Shown: positions 18,161-27,065, counted from the stretch's first letter. The stretch is DNA of 64,000 bases from UBA1876 sp003446665 (GCA_040616305.1 CP159918.1:1054001-1118000); one strand, 5' to 3'. Translations and numbers: made by a program. Notes: a model not told the origin generated them from the sequence alone.

Positions 18161-19135
18161 TCAAACAAGTCTTACCAAAATACCTGCTGTGGCGATCATC
18201 CCTGTCGCATGAAGCAACCAAAACCGGGTCACCACCTGCGTCTCGCTCCACCCGGACAGCTCGAAATGATGGTGGATCGGGCTCATTCTGAATACCCGTT
18301 TCCCAAGGCAACGTATCGTGAAAATTTGAATCAGCACGGAAAGGGCTTCTATGCCCATTATGAAACCAAAGGGAACAATCATAAGCACCTTTCCCGAAAG
18401 GATACAGAGCGTTACCAGCAGGCCGCCAAGGAAATGAGAACCGACGTCACCCATGAATATACGGGCCGGGTGAGCGTTGTGCCACAGAAAACCCGCGGTA
18501 AGGGCCAAAGCCGTTACACATGAGGCTATCTGTGCTTCCGAAAGGCCAAGCCAGAACATCATTCCCGTAAAAGATATGGCACAGCAACCCGCTGCGAGGC
18601 CGTCGAGGCCATCGGTTATGTTGACGGCGTTCATGCCTCCCACCAGCAGGAACAAAAGCAAAGCCCACTCTGTCGGCCCTTCAAGAGGAAATCCCGACAG
18701 GAGGGTTACGCCACATGTTCTTGAAAAAACCGCCACCCAGGGTATCGAAAGTACAACCTGAAGCGCCAGTTTATGGAGTGTTGAAAGGCCTTCGCTGGAG
18801 CGTTTCCTGTGTTTCAGGAAATCGTCCAGAAACCCTATCGCCGCGGCTGTAACAGGGAACCCCCACACAAAAAGAAGCTCTCCGGCGGAGAAATTTCCGA
18901 AAAACAACCACAATAAAGAAAGGGAAAGAGCTATGATCACGAATACGACTCCACCCATCGAAGGAGTGCCTGCTTTTTCCGAAATGTGGCGGGCAGGGCC
19001 ATATAGCTTAAGGACCTGAGACAGCTCTTTTGCCCTGCAATACCTGATCCAGAGCACCTGTAAGGCGACAGCGGAGAGGAAAACTACCAGGCCGAGGCAA
19101 ATGAGGGCTTGCTGAAGACTCGTCATGCAAGACAC
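18161..19135 (-). CDS. mraY: Phospho-N-acetylmuramoyl-pentapeptide transferase MraY
   Basis: 324 residues with about ten membrane segments. Transfers phospho-MurNAc-pentapeptide to undecaprenyl phosphate (lipid I). Conserved sites seen are KAGTPSMGGVVF, the DDFLKHRKRSSEGL loop, NITDGLDGLAAG, MGDVGSHFLGG and the MSPIHHHFELSGWSE histidine loop. It lies between murF and murD and overlaps the murF end by 13 bases. Confidence 0.97.
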   Translation of the reverse strand: MSCMTSLQQALICLGLVVFLSAVALQVLWIRYCRAKELSQVLKLYGPARHISEKAGTPSMGGVVFVIIALSLSLLWLFFGNFSAGELLFVWGFPVTAAAIGFLDDFLKHRKRSSEGLSTLHKLALQVVLSIPWVAVFSRTCGVTLLSGFPLEGPTEWALLLFLLVGGMNAVNITDGLDGLAAGCCAISFTGMMFWLGLSEAQIASCVTALALTAGFLWHNAHPARIFMGDVGSHFLGGLLVTLCILSGKVLMIVPFGFIMGIEALSVLIQIFTIRCLGKRVFRMSPIHHHFELSGWSETQVVTRFWLLHATGMIATAGILVRLV

Positions 19136-20511
19136 CCGGCTTCTTTAAGGATTTTTTCGAGGCCATATGCACGGGATCCTTTAAGCAATACAATATCGCC
19201 AGGGGCAAGTTCCCCGTCCAGAAGCGGCGCAACACCGGCGATGTCATGATAGTACCTGAAAGTTTTTTCCCCATCCCGCGACCCAAGTGCTTTTGTCCAC
19301 TCATTCCCTACGAGGACGACGAAATCCAGGTCCTTTGCAAAGTCAAGAACATCCCGATGCAAGCGGGAGGTTTCCTTGCCAAGCTCTTTCATTCCGCCCA
19401 GGACTGCGCATTTTCGGCCCCCTGGCTTGAGTGACTTGAGGTTGACAAGCGCCTGCCGCATCGACAGCGGGTTTGCGTTGTAAGTTTCGTCTATGTACCA
19501 GACTCCACGGCTTGACTTCCCGGTTACTCCCCTCCCGGGGAGGGGTCGCACCTGTTCAATGGCCTCCACCATCTGCAAGTGTTCAACTTTAAAAAGATCG
19601 CCGCAAGCGATCGAAAATCCAATGGCGTAAGCGTGCTGGGGACCGAAAAGGTAAGAGGAAAAAACCAGTCTTTCGTCTCCCTTTGCTATTTCAATCTTTG
19701 TTTTGATCGTGTCCTGTTCAAAGGAAAATCCCACTTCTTTCAAAGGGTAAGTCCCTTTCCCGAAACCCACCGGAAAAAGGTCGAAGGGAAATTTACCTGA
19801 GCAAAGCCTGTTTCCCAGAATCTCTGAATCCGCATTGTACAAGACCCGCTTGAGCCTTGGGGAATGAAGTATTTCCATTTTTGCTTCTAAAACTCCGTCA
19901 AGGTCGGATAGACCTTCAAGGTGTCCGGGACCTATCGCAGTTATCACAGCTGTCGTAGGTGGATAGTTCAGTGCCATCTCCAGGATTTCTCCGGGGTGAT
20001 TCGTTCCCATTTCCAGAATCAGGACCTCTGTATCGAGAGGCATTTCCAATATAGAAAGGGCGCAGCCTATCCACGTATTGTAACTTTCTCTGGCGGCGTG
20101 CACCCTGTAGCGCTTCCTCAGGACAGCGGCAATGCATTCTCTTGTAGTGGTTTTTCCTACCGTTCCCGTTATAGCCACGATTTCATCAAGTTCAGCTTTT
20201 CGAAGAAAAAGATGCGCCGCCGCCTCTTTAAGAGCTTTAGACGTGTTTTTAACGAGAAGGAATGATACCTTCTCCCGAGATTCGTTTAAAACCTTTTCCC
20301 CGGCCTTACCCTCTTCCATGATGACGACGCGAGCGCCCCTCGCGACCGCGTCGGCTATATAAATGTGCCCGTCATCCTTCGCCCCGGGCAAAGCGATAAA
20401 TCCGTCTCCAGGGTCAACCTTCCTGCTGTCGCTCTTGATTGCAGGTCCGACCGGTCTGTCAGGCCCCAAAAGCCTGCCTCCTGTGACTTTTGCTATTTCA
20501 GCCAGGGTCAT
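19123..20511 (-). CDS. murF: UDP-N-acetylmuramoyl-tripeptide--D-alanyl-D-alanine ligase MurF
   Basis: About 462 residues. Adds D-Ala-D-Ala to the UDP-MurNAc tripeptide. ITGTVGKTTTREC is the ATP loop, LEMGTNHPGEI the central signature and DETYNANPLSMRQAL the C-terminal domain entry. ATG 20511 overlaps the murE stop as ATGA with GGAAA upstream; an ATG six codons earlier has no ribosome site. Confidence 0.96.
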   Translation of the reverse strand: MTLAEIAKVTGGRLLGPDRPVGPAIKSDSRKVDPGDGFIALPGAKDDGHIYIADAVARGARVVIMEEGKAGEKVLNESREKVSFLLVKNTSKALKEAAAHLFLRKAELDEIVAITGTVGKTTTRECIAAVLRKRYRVHAARESYNTWIGCALSILEMPLDTEVLILEMGTNHPGEILEMALNYPPTTAVITAIGPGHLEGLSDLDGVLEAKMEILHSPRLKRVLYNADSEILGNRLCSGKFPFDLFPVGFGKGTYPLKEVGFSFEQDTIKTKIEIAKGDERLVFSSYLFGPQHAYAIGFSIACGDLFKVEHLQMVEAIEQVRPLPGRGVTGKSSRGVWYIDETYNANPLSMRQALVNLKSLKPGGRKCAVLGGMKELGKETSRLHRDVLDFAKDLDFVVLVGNEWTKALGSRDGEKTFRYYHDIAGVAPLLDGELAPGDIVLLKGSRAYGLEKILKEAGCLA

Positions 20512-22058
20512 GAAACAGTTTCCAGGCATTTGGTACGTCCCCTCTTTCGGCCCCAGTCCTCTATTGTTTCCATGTCATTGTAGGGAATCAGTTTTTCTCC
20601 GATTATGATATAACGTTCAGGCCCTTTGCCTGTGACCAAAACCACATCCTCTGCTTTAGCCCTGTCAAGTGCGGTATATACCGCGTCCTTTCGGTCGATG
20701 ATGATCTCTGCGTCAAGGCAACCTGCTTCGGCGGCACCTTTTTTTATGGCCTCTGCTATGTCAAGTGGATCTTCGCTTCTCGGGTTGTCCATTGTTATAA
20801 TCAGCCGATCCGCTTTTTGCGCCGCTATCTTGCCCATTATCGGTCGATTTCCCTTGTAACGGTCCCCGCCAAGTCCAAAGACAAGCCAGATATCCCCCTT
20901 GCAGATTTCCCTGACTGCCTCGAGTACTTTCTCGAGGGCATCCGGTGTATGGGCATAATCCACTACGACGGAAGGCCCACCTTCGAACCGCAATTTCTCC
21001 AGTCTTCCTGGAACGGTCTTTACAGCAAAAACTCCCTTGCGGACAGTTTCAGCGTCGATATCCGAGCCCAGACCAAAGGCGCCGGCTGCAAGGGCATTAT
21101 AGACGTTATACCGACCAACGAGCGGAATTTCGAGAGAGAAACGGGAACAGGATTTTCCCTCGAAATATCGGATCTCGACGGAAGACCCCGTTATATTCAT
21201 GGAGCGTATTTTCCCATACAAAAATGTTTCGTCTTGCCGAGGGGCCTTTTTGATGCCGTAAAGGACTGTTTTGCCTCCAGCTATCTCCTGAAATCGTTTT
21301 CCGTAAGGATCATCGCAGTTAATTACCGCAAGGGATTTGTCTTTCATGTATTTTGTAAAAAGAAGAGACTTCGCCGAGAAATATGTCTCCATATCTTTGT
21401 GAAAATCAAGGTGCTCTTCGGTAAGATTCGTAAAAACAGCGGCGTCGAAAAGGCAACCGGACAACCTCCCTAATACAAGGCCGTGAGATGAAGCTTCCAT
21501 TACACAGGCCGCGCAATCGTTATGAAGCATTTCCGCCAGCATTCTCTGGACATCCGACGATTCCGGTGTCGTTCTGTCGGCTTCGACGGCTCCCTTTCCC
21601 GTGTCATAGGAAACGGTTCCTATCATTCCGGTTTTATAGCCTGCCGACTCAAGAATGGAGCGTATCATATAAGTCGTGGTGGTCTTCCCGTTTGTCCCGG
21701 TCACGGCAACCATGAACATGGAGTTCGCGGGATTCCCGTGGATTTTTGCGGAAATGTAACCCAGAACGCGTCGTACATCTTTTACTATGATTTGTGGAAC
21801 AGTTTTTCCGGGCAATTCCCTTTCGCAAAGAAGAGCTACTGCTCCATAGCGGATGGCTTCATCGGCAAAATCGTGCCCGTCGTGACATTTACCCACAACG
21901 CAGGCGAAAAGACTGTTCGCCTTTGTTTTTCTCGTGTCGTGGAAACAATCATTTATTTCTATTCCCCCGCACCTTTCCAGCGTCATTCCATCGGGGGGAA
22001 TAACCCTTTCCAGCTCTCCGTGACTTTCGAGCATGGGGAAAATACTGTCCAATTTCAT
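20508..22058 (-). CDS. murE: UDP-N-acetylmuramoyl-tripeptide synthetase MurE, meso-diaminopimelate type
   Basis: About 516 residues. Adds the third residue of the peptide stem. The ATP loop is VTGTNGKTTTTYM, and the specificity motif in the C-terminal domain reads DNPRSEDP. DNPR is the signature of enzymes that add meso-diaminopimelate, so the wall is inferred to be DAP-type. ATG 22058 lies 7 bases after GGAGG and is preferred over a longer frame to 22121. Confidence 0.97.
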   Translation of the reverse strand: MKLDSIFPMLESHGELERVIPPDGMTLERCGGIEINDCFHDTRKTKANSLFACVVGKCHDGHDFADEAIRYGAVALLCERELPGKTVPQIIVKDVRRVLGYISAKIHGNPANSMFMVAVTGTNGKTTTTYMIRSILESAGYKTGMIGTVSYDTGKGAVEADRTTPESSDVQRMLAEMLHNDCAACVMEASSHGLVLGRLSGCLFDAAVFTNLTEEHLDFHKDMETYFSAKSLLFTKYMKDKSLAVINCDDPYGKRFQEIAGGKTVLYGIKKAPRQDETFLYGKIRSMNITGSSVEIRYFEGKSCSRFSLEIPLVGRYNVYNALAAGAFGLGSDIDAETVRKGVFAVKTVPGRLEKLRFEGGPSVVVDYAHTPDALEKVLEAVREICKGDIWLVFGLGGDRYKGNRPIMGKIAAQKADRLIITMDNPRSEDPLDIAEAIKKGAAEAGCLDAEIIIDRKDAVYTALDRAKAEDVVLVTGKGPERYIIIGEKLIPYNDMETIEDWGRKRGRTKCLETVS

Positions 22059-22142
22059 CTGCGAACCTCCAGGAGTTTTATGAAAACAACTATCTTGAAA
22101 AGCTTTAACAGGACCGAGCAAAGGGCAAAAGCTCTCTTTTTA

Positions 22143-23789
22143 TCACGAGTTTATTTTTAACACATCTTCGAGAATCTTCCTAAATACCGGAGCGGCTACC
22201 CTTCCTCCAAGATATTCTCCTCCTCTTGGATGTCCTATTGCTACAAACAGAAGGTGTCTGGGGCGTTCGACGGGCCAAAAGCCGACAAAGGAAGAGACAT
22301 AGGTTTTTTTCAAATAGACGCCGCCTTGTGCCACCTGTGCGGTTCCGGTCTTGCCGCCGACTCGCGGGTTACCTAAAAAAGCCGTGCGACCCGTCCCTTT
22401 GGTTACGACTTGTTCCAGAACTCCTTTGAGGTACTCCGAAGTTTTGTCTGAAAGAACTGTGAACAGTTTTTCCGGATTTCCCTTGTAAACGATTTTTCCG
22501 TCGGAAGACAGGGCTTCCCTTACTATATACGGTTTCATTACGTGGCCTCCGTTAATGACGGCGGAAAGGGCCATGGTCATCTGAAGGGGCGTAACACCCA
22601 GTCCTTGTCCTATCGCAATATTGGCGGGGACGGAACCTCTCCATTGGTCGGGAGGGTTTAAAAGCCCGACTTCCTCTCCGGGCAAACCTACTCCCAAAGG
22701 AGATCCAAACCCCCATTGCTTTAGGGAAGAGTATGTCAAATGAGGATCCATCCTGTTGCCGATAGAGGCCATGCCAACGTTGCAGGATTCTATAAGAAGG
22801 CCTGGAAAATCGAGTTTGCCATGAGACGTTATATCATGAATGACAACGTCGGCTATGCGAATTTTACCCTTACAATCAAACCTTTCCCGGGCATTCGTTA
22901 TCCCGTTGGAAAGGGCAATTCCTGCTATAACTGGTTTGAACGTAGACCCTGGTTCGTAAACCCTGCCTATTGCGTTGTTCAGGAGGGCTTCTTGTTGTGC
23001 AAAGGTTTCCCTGCGGTTTGGGTCGAAATCCGGCATGCTGCACATTGCCTGTATTTCTCCGCTTAATGGATCGACCATAATGGCGGCGGCCCATTCAGCC
23101 TTATGTTTGCCGAAGGCGTCGGCCACGCGTTTTTCAACTATGTGCTGGAACCTGGAATCTATGGTCAGGCGAAGGACGCCAGTTTCAGAGGATGCGCCGA
23201 GCCCGTCTCCAGGAGAAATATCCACGATATTACCGCTGGCATCTTTCGCAAAAATTCTGCTTTGCGGCGGCGAATACAGCAAATGATCCCAAGACAGCTC
23301 CAGCCCCGCCAGACCCTTTTCATCAATGTCGCAAAACCCTAGAACGTGGGAAAGGGTTTGTCCTTGCGGGTACACACGGTTTGTTTCTTTTATGTAAAAA
23401 AGCCCCGGGATCTTCAGGGCAATGATTTCTTCTGCCTTTTTTGTGTCTACCTTTCTTGCCACGGAAAAATACCTGCCGGGAAGTTTTGTCTGGAGCCTTG
23501 CGTAACGTTCATTGGAAACATAGGGTTTCAGGAGCTTGGCGTTTGCGGGGTCCCAAACCGCCGGGTCAATGAAAAAACTGATAGCTGGAGATGAGAGGGC
23601 GAGTGGAATTCCGTTGGTGTCCTCGACGGTTCCCCTGGTTGTGCTTACGGTAATGCGTGCCCAATATTGTGATTTCGCCTGAGATATGACTCTTGGATCC
23701 GGGTTGAAATGCAAAAGGTACAATCGAATAAAAAGCGGGAAAAAGCATAAAAGGATAATAATCCAGTGAAAACCGGGGAATCGTCGCAT
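22143..23789 (-). CDS. ftsI: Penicillin-binding protein, FtsI/PBP3 type transpeptidase
   Basis: About 548 residues. One N-terminal membrane segment, a dimerisation domain (about 50-200) and a transpeptidase domain. The active-site triad is intact: SxxK in EPGSTFKPV, SxN in IESCNVGM and KTG in GGKTGTAQV. It cross-links septal peptidoglycan as the partner of FtsW. No C-terminal PASTA domains are present. ATG 23789 starts just before the basic-hydrophobic N-terminus; a TTG at 23801 close to GAGAGGA is an alternative. Its position between ftsL and murE is canonical. Confidence 0.95.
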   Translation of the reverse strand: MRRFPGFHWIIILLCFFPLFIRLYLLHFNPDPRVISQAKSQYWARITVSTTRGTVEDTNGIPLALSSPAISFFIDPAVWDPANAKLLKPYVSNERYARLQTKLPGRYFSVARKVDTKKAEEIIALKIPGLFYIKETNRVYPQGQTLSHVLGFCDIDEKGLAGLELSWDHLLYSPPQSRIFAKDASGNIVDISPGDGLGASSETGVLRLTIDSRFQHIVEKRVADAFGKHKAEWAAAIMVDPLSGEIQAMCSMPDFDPNRRETFAQQEALLNNAIGRVYEPGSTFKPVIAGIALSNGITNARERFDCKGKIRIADVVIHDITSHGKLDFPGLLIESCNVGMASIGNRMDPHLTYSSLKQWGFGSPLGVGLPGEEVGLLNPPDQWRGSVPANIAIGQGLGVTPLQMTMALSAVINGGHVMKPYIVREALSSDGKIVYKGNPEKLFTVLSDKTSEYLKGVLEQVVTKGTGRTAFLGNPRVGGKTGTAQVAQGGVYLKKTYVSSFVGFWPVERPRHLLFVAIGHPRGGEYLGGRVAAPVFRKILEDVLKINS

Positions 23790-23825
23790 GATGTATTGCA
23801 AATCCTCTCTGGCGAGAAATCGGGT

Positions 23826-24278
23826 TTATTGGCGCGCCGAAGCCTTGCGTGTGAAAAGATTCAGGATTCCGGCGATTAATGAACCTTCCCGCTCTTTATT
23901 GCCTGACAGGGCGATCCGCGTTCCTTTTGCGCCTTGTGCGGCCAACACCGGTTCATTACCGGTCTTTACCTTTACCACGACAATCTTGGGCGCGTTTCCC
24001 ATTCCCAAATCGTTCATTGCCTTGGCAAAGACCCGCGAAGGACTCATAAGGCTGGCGAGCTCCTTTTCAAGGCGGGTACATGTATCCTCTTTAGTCAGTA
24101 TTTCCTGTTGTAGTCTGGTAAGCCTGTATTCGAGGGATAGGGAATAAAGTCTCAAACCCACCAGCCCTGTCAGCAAGGTCGTCAGGATTATACAAGAAAC
24201 GAGACAAAAAAGCCTGCTTTTCCCGGTTTTAGCGCGCCGCGAAGGTCGAACTGTTTCAATGGTTACTTCCGCAGGCAT
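23826..24278 (-). CDS. ftsL: FtsL-like cell division protein
   Basis: About 150 residues. A basic cytoplasmic N-terminus, one membrane segment (about residues 25-47), then a short coiled coil (SLEYRLTRLQQEI onward), the bitopic layout of FtsL/DivIC. A C-terminal extension of about 70 residues beyond the coiled coil makes it longer than usual. Sequence similarity is weak in this family, so the call rests on topology and position between rsmH and ftsI. ATG 24278 follows GAGGTGA by 5 bases; a GTG three codons earlier overlaps the rsmH stop. Confidence 0.75.
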   Translation of the reverse strand: MPAEVTIETVRPSRRAKTGKSRLFCLVSCIILTTLLTGLVGLRLYSLSLEYRLTRLQQEILTKEDTCTRLEKELASLMSPSRVFAKAMNDLGMGNAPKIVVVKVKTGNEPVLAAQGAKGTRIALSGNKEREGSLIAGILNLFTRKASARQ

Positions 24279-24283
24279 ACGTC

Positions 24284-25216
24284 TCACCTCGCTCCATAAG
24301 GGGTTACGTTCTTAAAAGAAAAAGCCCGAAGTCTCGCACTTCGTGCCTTCCTGTTTTCGAGAATTTCCTGTTCCGAAGGTTTCAGTCCCCCGCGGTGTAA
24401 AAAAACTCCCAGTCCCTCTGTGTACCACTGACGCAAACTGTGTTTCACTATTCGATCTTCCAGGGAGTGGTAACTGACAAATACGACGATCATCCCGGGC
24501 TTTGCTGTTCGACGGCAGCCTTCGATTCCCTCTTCAAGTGCCCTGAGTTCATCGTTTACAGCAATCCGTAGAGCTTGAAAAACCTTTCTGGCAGGATTCC
24601 TCCCTATCTTCCTTTGTACCGGAGCGGGTATGGTCTGACGGATGACACTGACCAGTTCCTGCGTACTGGTAATAGGGCCGTTTCTTTCGCGATGTCTCAC
24701 GATACCCCTTGCGATTTTCGACGAAAACCTTTCTTCACCGTATTCTTTGAAAATTTTCGCCAGTTCCTCGAAAGAACAGGTATTAACAAGCTCCTCGGCG
24801 GTAATCGAAGGAGCGGGACCGTTAGACGCTTTACCCATCCTCATGTCCAACGGGCCGTCGTGGTTGAAAGAAAACCCCCTTTCCGGGACAGACAACTGGA
24901 GGTTCGAAACTCCAAGATCAAATACAATAGCATCGGGTCCTTCCCAGTTTTCTTCTTTGAGAATCTTATCGATGTACCTGAAATTTCCCTGCCTGAAAAA
25001 AATTCTGTCACCGAAGTCCTTAAGTCTTACTCGAGCCCTTTCGAGCGCCTGGTTGTCACGATCTATTCCTAGTATCTGCAGGTTTGGCCATCTTTTCAGG
25101 AACGCTTCTGAATAGCCGCCAAGACCCACCGTAGCATCTACGATTCTCTCCAGATGGTCGAAAGAGGCCAGGACATCGCATATTTCGGTAACCATTACGG
25201 GGACGTGTTCTATCAC
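24284..25216 (-). CDS. rsmH: 16S rRNA (cytosine1402-N4)-methyltransferase RsmH (MraW)
   Basis: 310 residues. SAM-dependent methyltransferase acting on C1402 of 16S rRNA. HVPVMVTEICD opens the protein, DATVGLGGYSEAFL is the SAM-binding motif I, VFDLGVSNLQLS is motif IV and YHSLEDRIVKH lies near the C-terminus. The GTG start overlaps the mraZ stop (GTGA), with AGGGG just upstream. Confidence 0.97.
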   Translation of the reverse strand: MIEHVPVMVTEICDVLASFDHLERIVDATVGLGGYSEAFLKRWPNLQILGIDRDNQALERARVRLKDFGDRIFFRQGNFRYIDKILKEENWEGPDAIVFDLGVSNLQLSVPERGFSFNHDGPLDMRMGKASNGPAPSITAEELVNTCSFEELAKIFKEYGEERFSSKIARGIVRHRERNGPITSTQELVSVIRQTIPAPVQRKIGRNPARKVFQALRIAVNDELRALEEGIEGCRRTAKPGMIVVFVSYHSLEDRIVKHSLRQWYTEGLGVFLHRGGLKPSEQEILENRKARSARLRAFSFKNVTPYGAR

Positions 25217-25638
25217 AGCCCCTCGACCTCCTCTGCTATTTCAGGAAGTTCGTTCCTGACTTCTTCCACATACGAACTCCAGGTGTTCTTATTCCAAAGT
25301 TCGATATGGTCACCGACACCGACAATGCTTACCTCTTGCGAGAGATCTCCGTGATTTCTCAGGTGGGGCGGGATCAGGGCTCGCCCCGACGAATCTATTT
25401 GTACCTCGTGCGCCATCGCGAGTAGCAGTCTTGTAAAGTCTCGGGTCTTCCCTTTTGAAAAGGGTAACCTTTGGAGGCGCTCCAGTATGTTCTCCCAATC
25501 TTCTGCAGAGTAAATGGCGACGCAACGGTCTATTCCTATAGTCGCAATAGCTCCATCACCCAGTTCTTCGCGAAACCGGGAAGGCAAAACTATACGCCCT
25601 TTTGCGTCCATCTTGTGTTCATAGGTTCCCACAAGCAT
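25213..25638 (-). CDS. mraZ: Transcriptional regulator MraZ
   Basis: 141 residues from the ATG at 25638, the usual MraZ size. Two SpoVT/AbrB-like repeats are seen, each with a DxxGR motif: KMDAKGRIVLPSRFR and QIDSSGRALIPPHLR. MraZ is a DNA-binding protein that controls its own operon. GGGAGG lies 8 bases before the ATG. A longer open frame to 25695 would have to be translated through the operator repeats described separately and is rejected. It is the first gene of the dcw cluster. Confidence 0.96.
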   Translation of the reverse strand: MLVGTYEHKMDAKGRIVLPSRFREELGDGAIATIGIDRCVAIYSAEDWENILERLQRLPFSKGKTRDFTRLLLAMAHEVQIDSSGRALIPPHLRNHGDLSQEVSIVGVGDHIELWNKNTWSSYVEEVRNELPEIAEEVEGL

Positions 25639-25648
25639 GGGAAATTCC

Positions 25649-25694
25649 TCCCATTTTATGCCATTACCTGCCACTTTGCTCCACTCTATCACCA
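25649..25694 (-). promoter_or_regulatory. MraZ operator: five TGG boxes at 10-11 bp spacing
   Basis: On the minus strand TGG occurs at 25694-25692, 25683-25681, 25673-25671, 25663-25661 and 25653-25651, with start-to-start spacing of 11, 10, 10 and 10 bases. MraZ in other bacteria binds TGGGN/GTGGNG repeats separated by about 5 bases upstream of its own gene, so this array fits an autoregulatory operator. The last box overlaps the mraZ ribosome site, so bound MraZ would be close to the start of the message. Confidence 0.8.
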
Positions 25695-25717
25695 TTTAAT
25701 CGACATAAGAGGGTCTT

Positions 25718-25750
25718 AGGGCCTATTTCTTAAGAGTTGCAATAGGCCCT
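25718..25750. repeat. 10-bp perfect inverted repeat between rnpB and mraZ
   Basis: The arms 25718-25727 and 25741-25750 (AGGGCCTATT/AATAGGCCCT) are perfectly complementary around a 13-base loop. No T-run follows on the minus strand, so it is not a standard intrinsic terminator for rnpB in that direction. It could be a processing or pausing hairpin or a binding site. The rest of the 25751-25828 gap shows no gene. Confidence 0.6.
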
Positions 25751-25828
25751 GATTACTAATTTCTTTTTGCGGATAAAGTATGGAAGTAATGAAGGGAGGT
25801 TGCAGTTACCGGTAAAAACATAGACTAT

Positions 25829-26249
25829 GGAAAGAGAGCACCCCGTAAGCCGGGTTCTGTGTTAAGCGACCATTTCTCTACGACCGGACTTGCGCCCGGC
25901 CTCAAGCGACCGTACCCGAGGGTCGGCGGGCAACCTCATCCCCTCCTATTCGGTCTTGCTCCGGGCGGGGTTTGCCTAGCCCGCAGGTCACCCGGCGGCT
26001 GGTGAGCTCTTACCTCACCTTTTCACCCTTACCCGGCACTCACCAGTTGGTTGAAACTGGCTACAACCCGACCCGGTCGGATTATTTTATGTGTTTCAGC
26101 CTGTGAGTGAGTGTCGGGCGGTATGTTTCTGTGGCACTTTCCTTGGGTTCGCACCCACTGGAACTTTCTCCAGCGCCCTGCCCTGTGGAGCCCGGACTTT
26201 CCTCCGCTTCCAGTGAAAGCGGCGGCCGCATGAAGTACTCTCTTCCCTT
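25829..26249 (-). ncRNA. rnpB: RNase P RNA (bacterial type A-like)
   Basis: Catalytic RNA that matures tRNA 5' ends. On the minus strand the 5' part contains the conserved GGAAAGTCCGGGCTCC (P4/CR-I region), AGGGCAGGGC and GTGCCACAGAAACA blocks. The 3' part carries GGGTAAGGGTGAAA and ends with ACAGAACCCGGCTTAC, the CR-V/P4 strand. The first bases (GGAAGAGAG) pair with the last (CTCTCTTTCC) to form P1, which sets the ends to within a few bases. A TATAAT box lies just upstream. Confidence 0.95.
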
Positions 26250-26256
26250 CTTTGAA

Positions 26257-26262
26257 ATTATA
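26257..26262 (-). promoter_or_regulatory. rnpB promoter -10 box
   Basis: A perfect TATAAT on the minus strand lies 7-8 bases before the inferred RNase P RNA 5' end. No good -35 is seen at 17 bases (TAAACT at 26280-26285 is weak). Confidence 0.6.
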
Positions 26263-26300
26263 AGGCATTTCCGTCGATAAGTTTATTGCCGGATTTCAAA

Positions 26301-26337
26301 TAAAAAGGGCTGCAGACGAGTATCCCGCATGCAGCCC
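26301..26337 (-). terminator. Rho-independent terminator of the V-ATPase operon
   Basis: On the minus strand GGGCTGCA (26337-26330) and TGCAGCCC (26314-26307) form an 8-bp stem with a 15-base loop, followed directly by TTTTTA. It lies 42 bases past the subunit D stop and separates the operon from rnpB. Confidence 0.9.
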
Positions 26338-26378
26338 GGATTTTGACTTTACCGAGTCGAGTAATTCGAAATTGCTGG

Positions 26379-27008
26379 TCAGTGAGACCTTACGATTTCC
26401 TTTATGCGCATGAGTCTGCTAAGGTTTGCCCTTTCCTGCTCGTCCAGTTTCATAGTAATATAACCGATTGTCTCTTTAAAGGAGGGGATCAACACGTGCT
26501 CAAGAGCGTTTACCCGACGACGTGTACGTTCGATTTCCACTGCCATCAGACGAAGTCCCTTTTCTTCAGCCGAAAGGGATATCAGCCTGGGAATGAGCCT
26601 TGAGAAACGCTCCAGGGCCACGTCAAGGCTTCCTGGAGAATTGGCGAGACCGTAGTTAAGGGCACGTCCCTCCTGCGTGGCCTTGTATTCGGGAACCAGG
26701 ACGCTCATGACATTCTTGTAGGAGACTTCCAGATTGATTGACGTTCCACTTATCATAAGGGCCTGTTCCAGCATGGCTGGAAGAGTTTGCGCTCTTGCCA
26801 GAAGAAAACTCTTGTAGCATTCCGCCAATTCGGCCTCGATTTCCTCCCGCTCTTTTTTGACCTCCTTGGCTCTTGAGAGAAAGGCCTTTATAAGTGCGTC
26901 CTGTTTGTCCTTGAGAAGCTTGTGCCCGCGCTTTGCAACGGCGTGGCGTTTCTTGAGCCTATTCAATTCCATTCTGTTGGGGTTCACGTTCATTTTCTTT
27001 GTCATCAA
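26379..27008 (-). CDS. atpD: V-type ATP synthase subunit D
   Basis: 209 residues, largely helical. Central rotor shaft of the V1 sector, placed last in the operon as in other bacterial V-ATPases. The N-terminus with NPNRMELNRLKKR and the C-terminal RRRVNALEHVLIP block are characteristic of the family. It couples ATP hydrolysis in A3B3 to rotation of the K ring. Confidence 0.96.
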   Translation of the reverse strand: MMTKKMNVNPNRMELNRLKKRHAVAKRGHKLLKDKQDALIKAFLSRAKEVKKEREEIEAELAECYKSFLLARAQTLPAMLEQALMISGTSINLEVSYKNVMSVLVPEYKATQEGRALNYGLANSPGSLDVALERFSRLIPRLISLSAEEKGLRLMAVEIERTRRRVNALEHVLIPSFKETIGYITMKLDEQERANLSRLMRIKEIVRSH

Positions 27009-27065
27009 AGACCTCCCCGGGCGACAAACGCCGAAAAAACAGTCGTTGTTTTACTGGAAGCCCTG

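Noticed and set aside
20817..21473. Plus-strand open frame of 218 codons inside murE
   Set aside because: Antisense to the MurE catalytic domains and with no recognisable domain.
25639..25695. N-terminal extension of mraZ
   Set aside because: It is the translation of the TGG operator repeats, and a strong ribosome site precedes the ATG at 25638.
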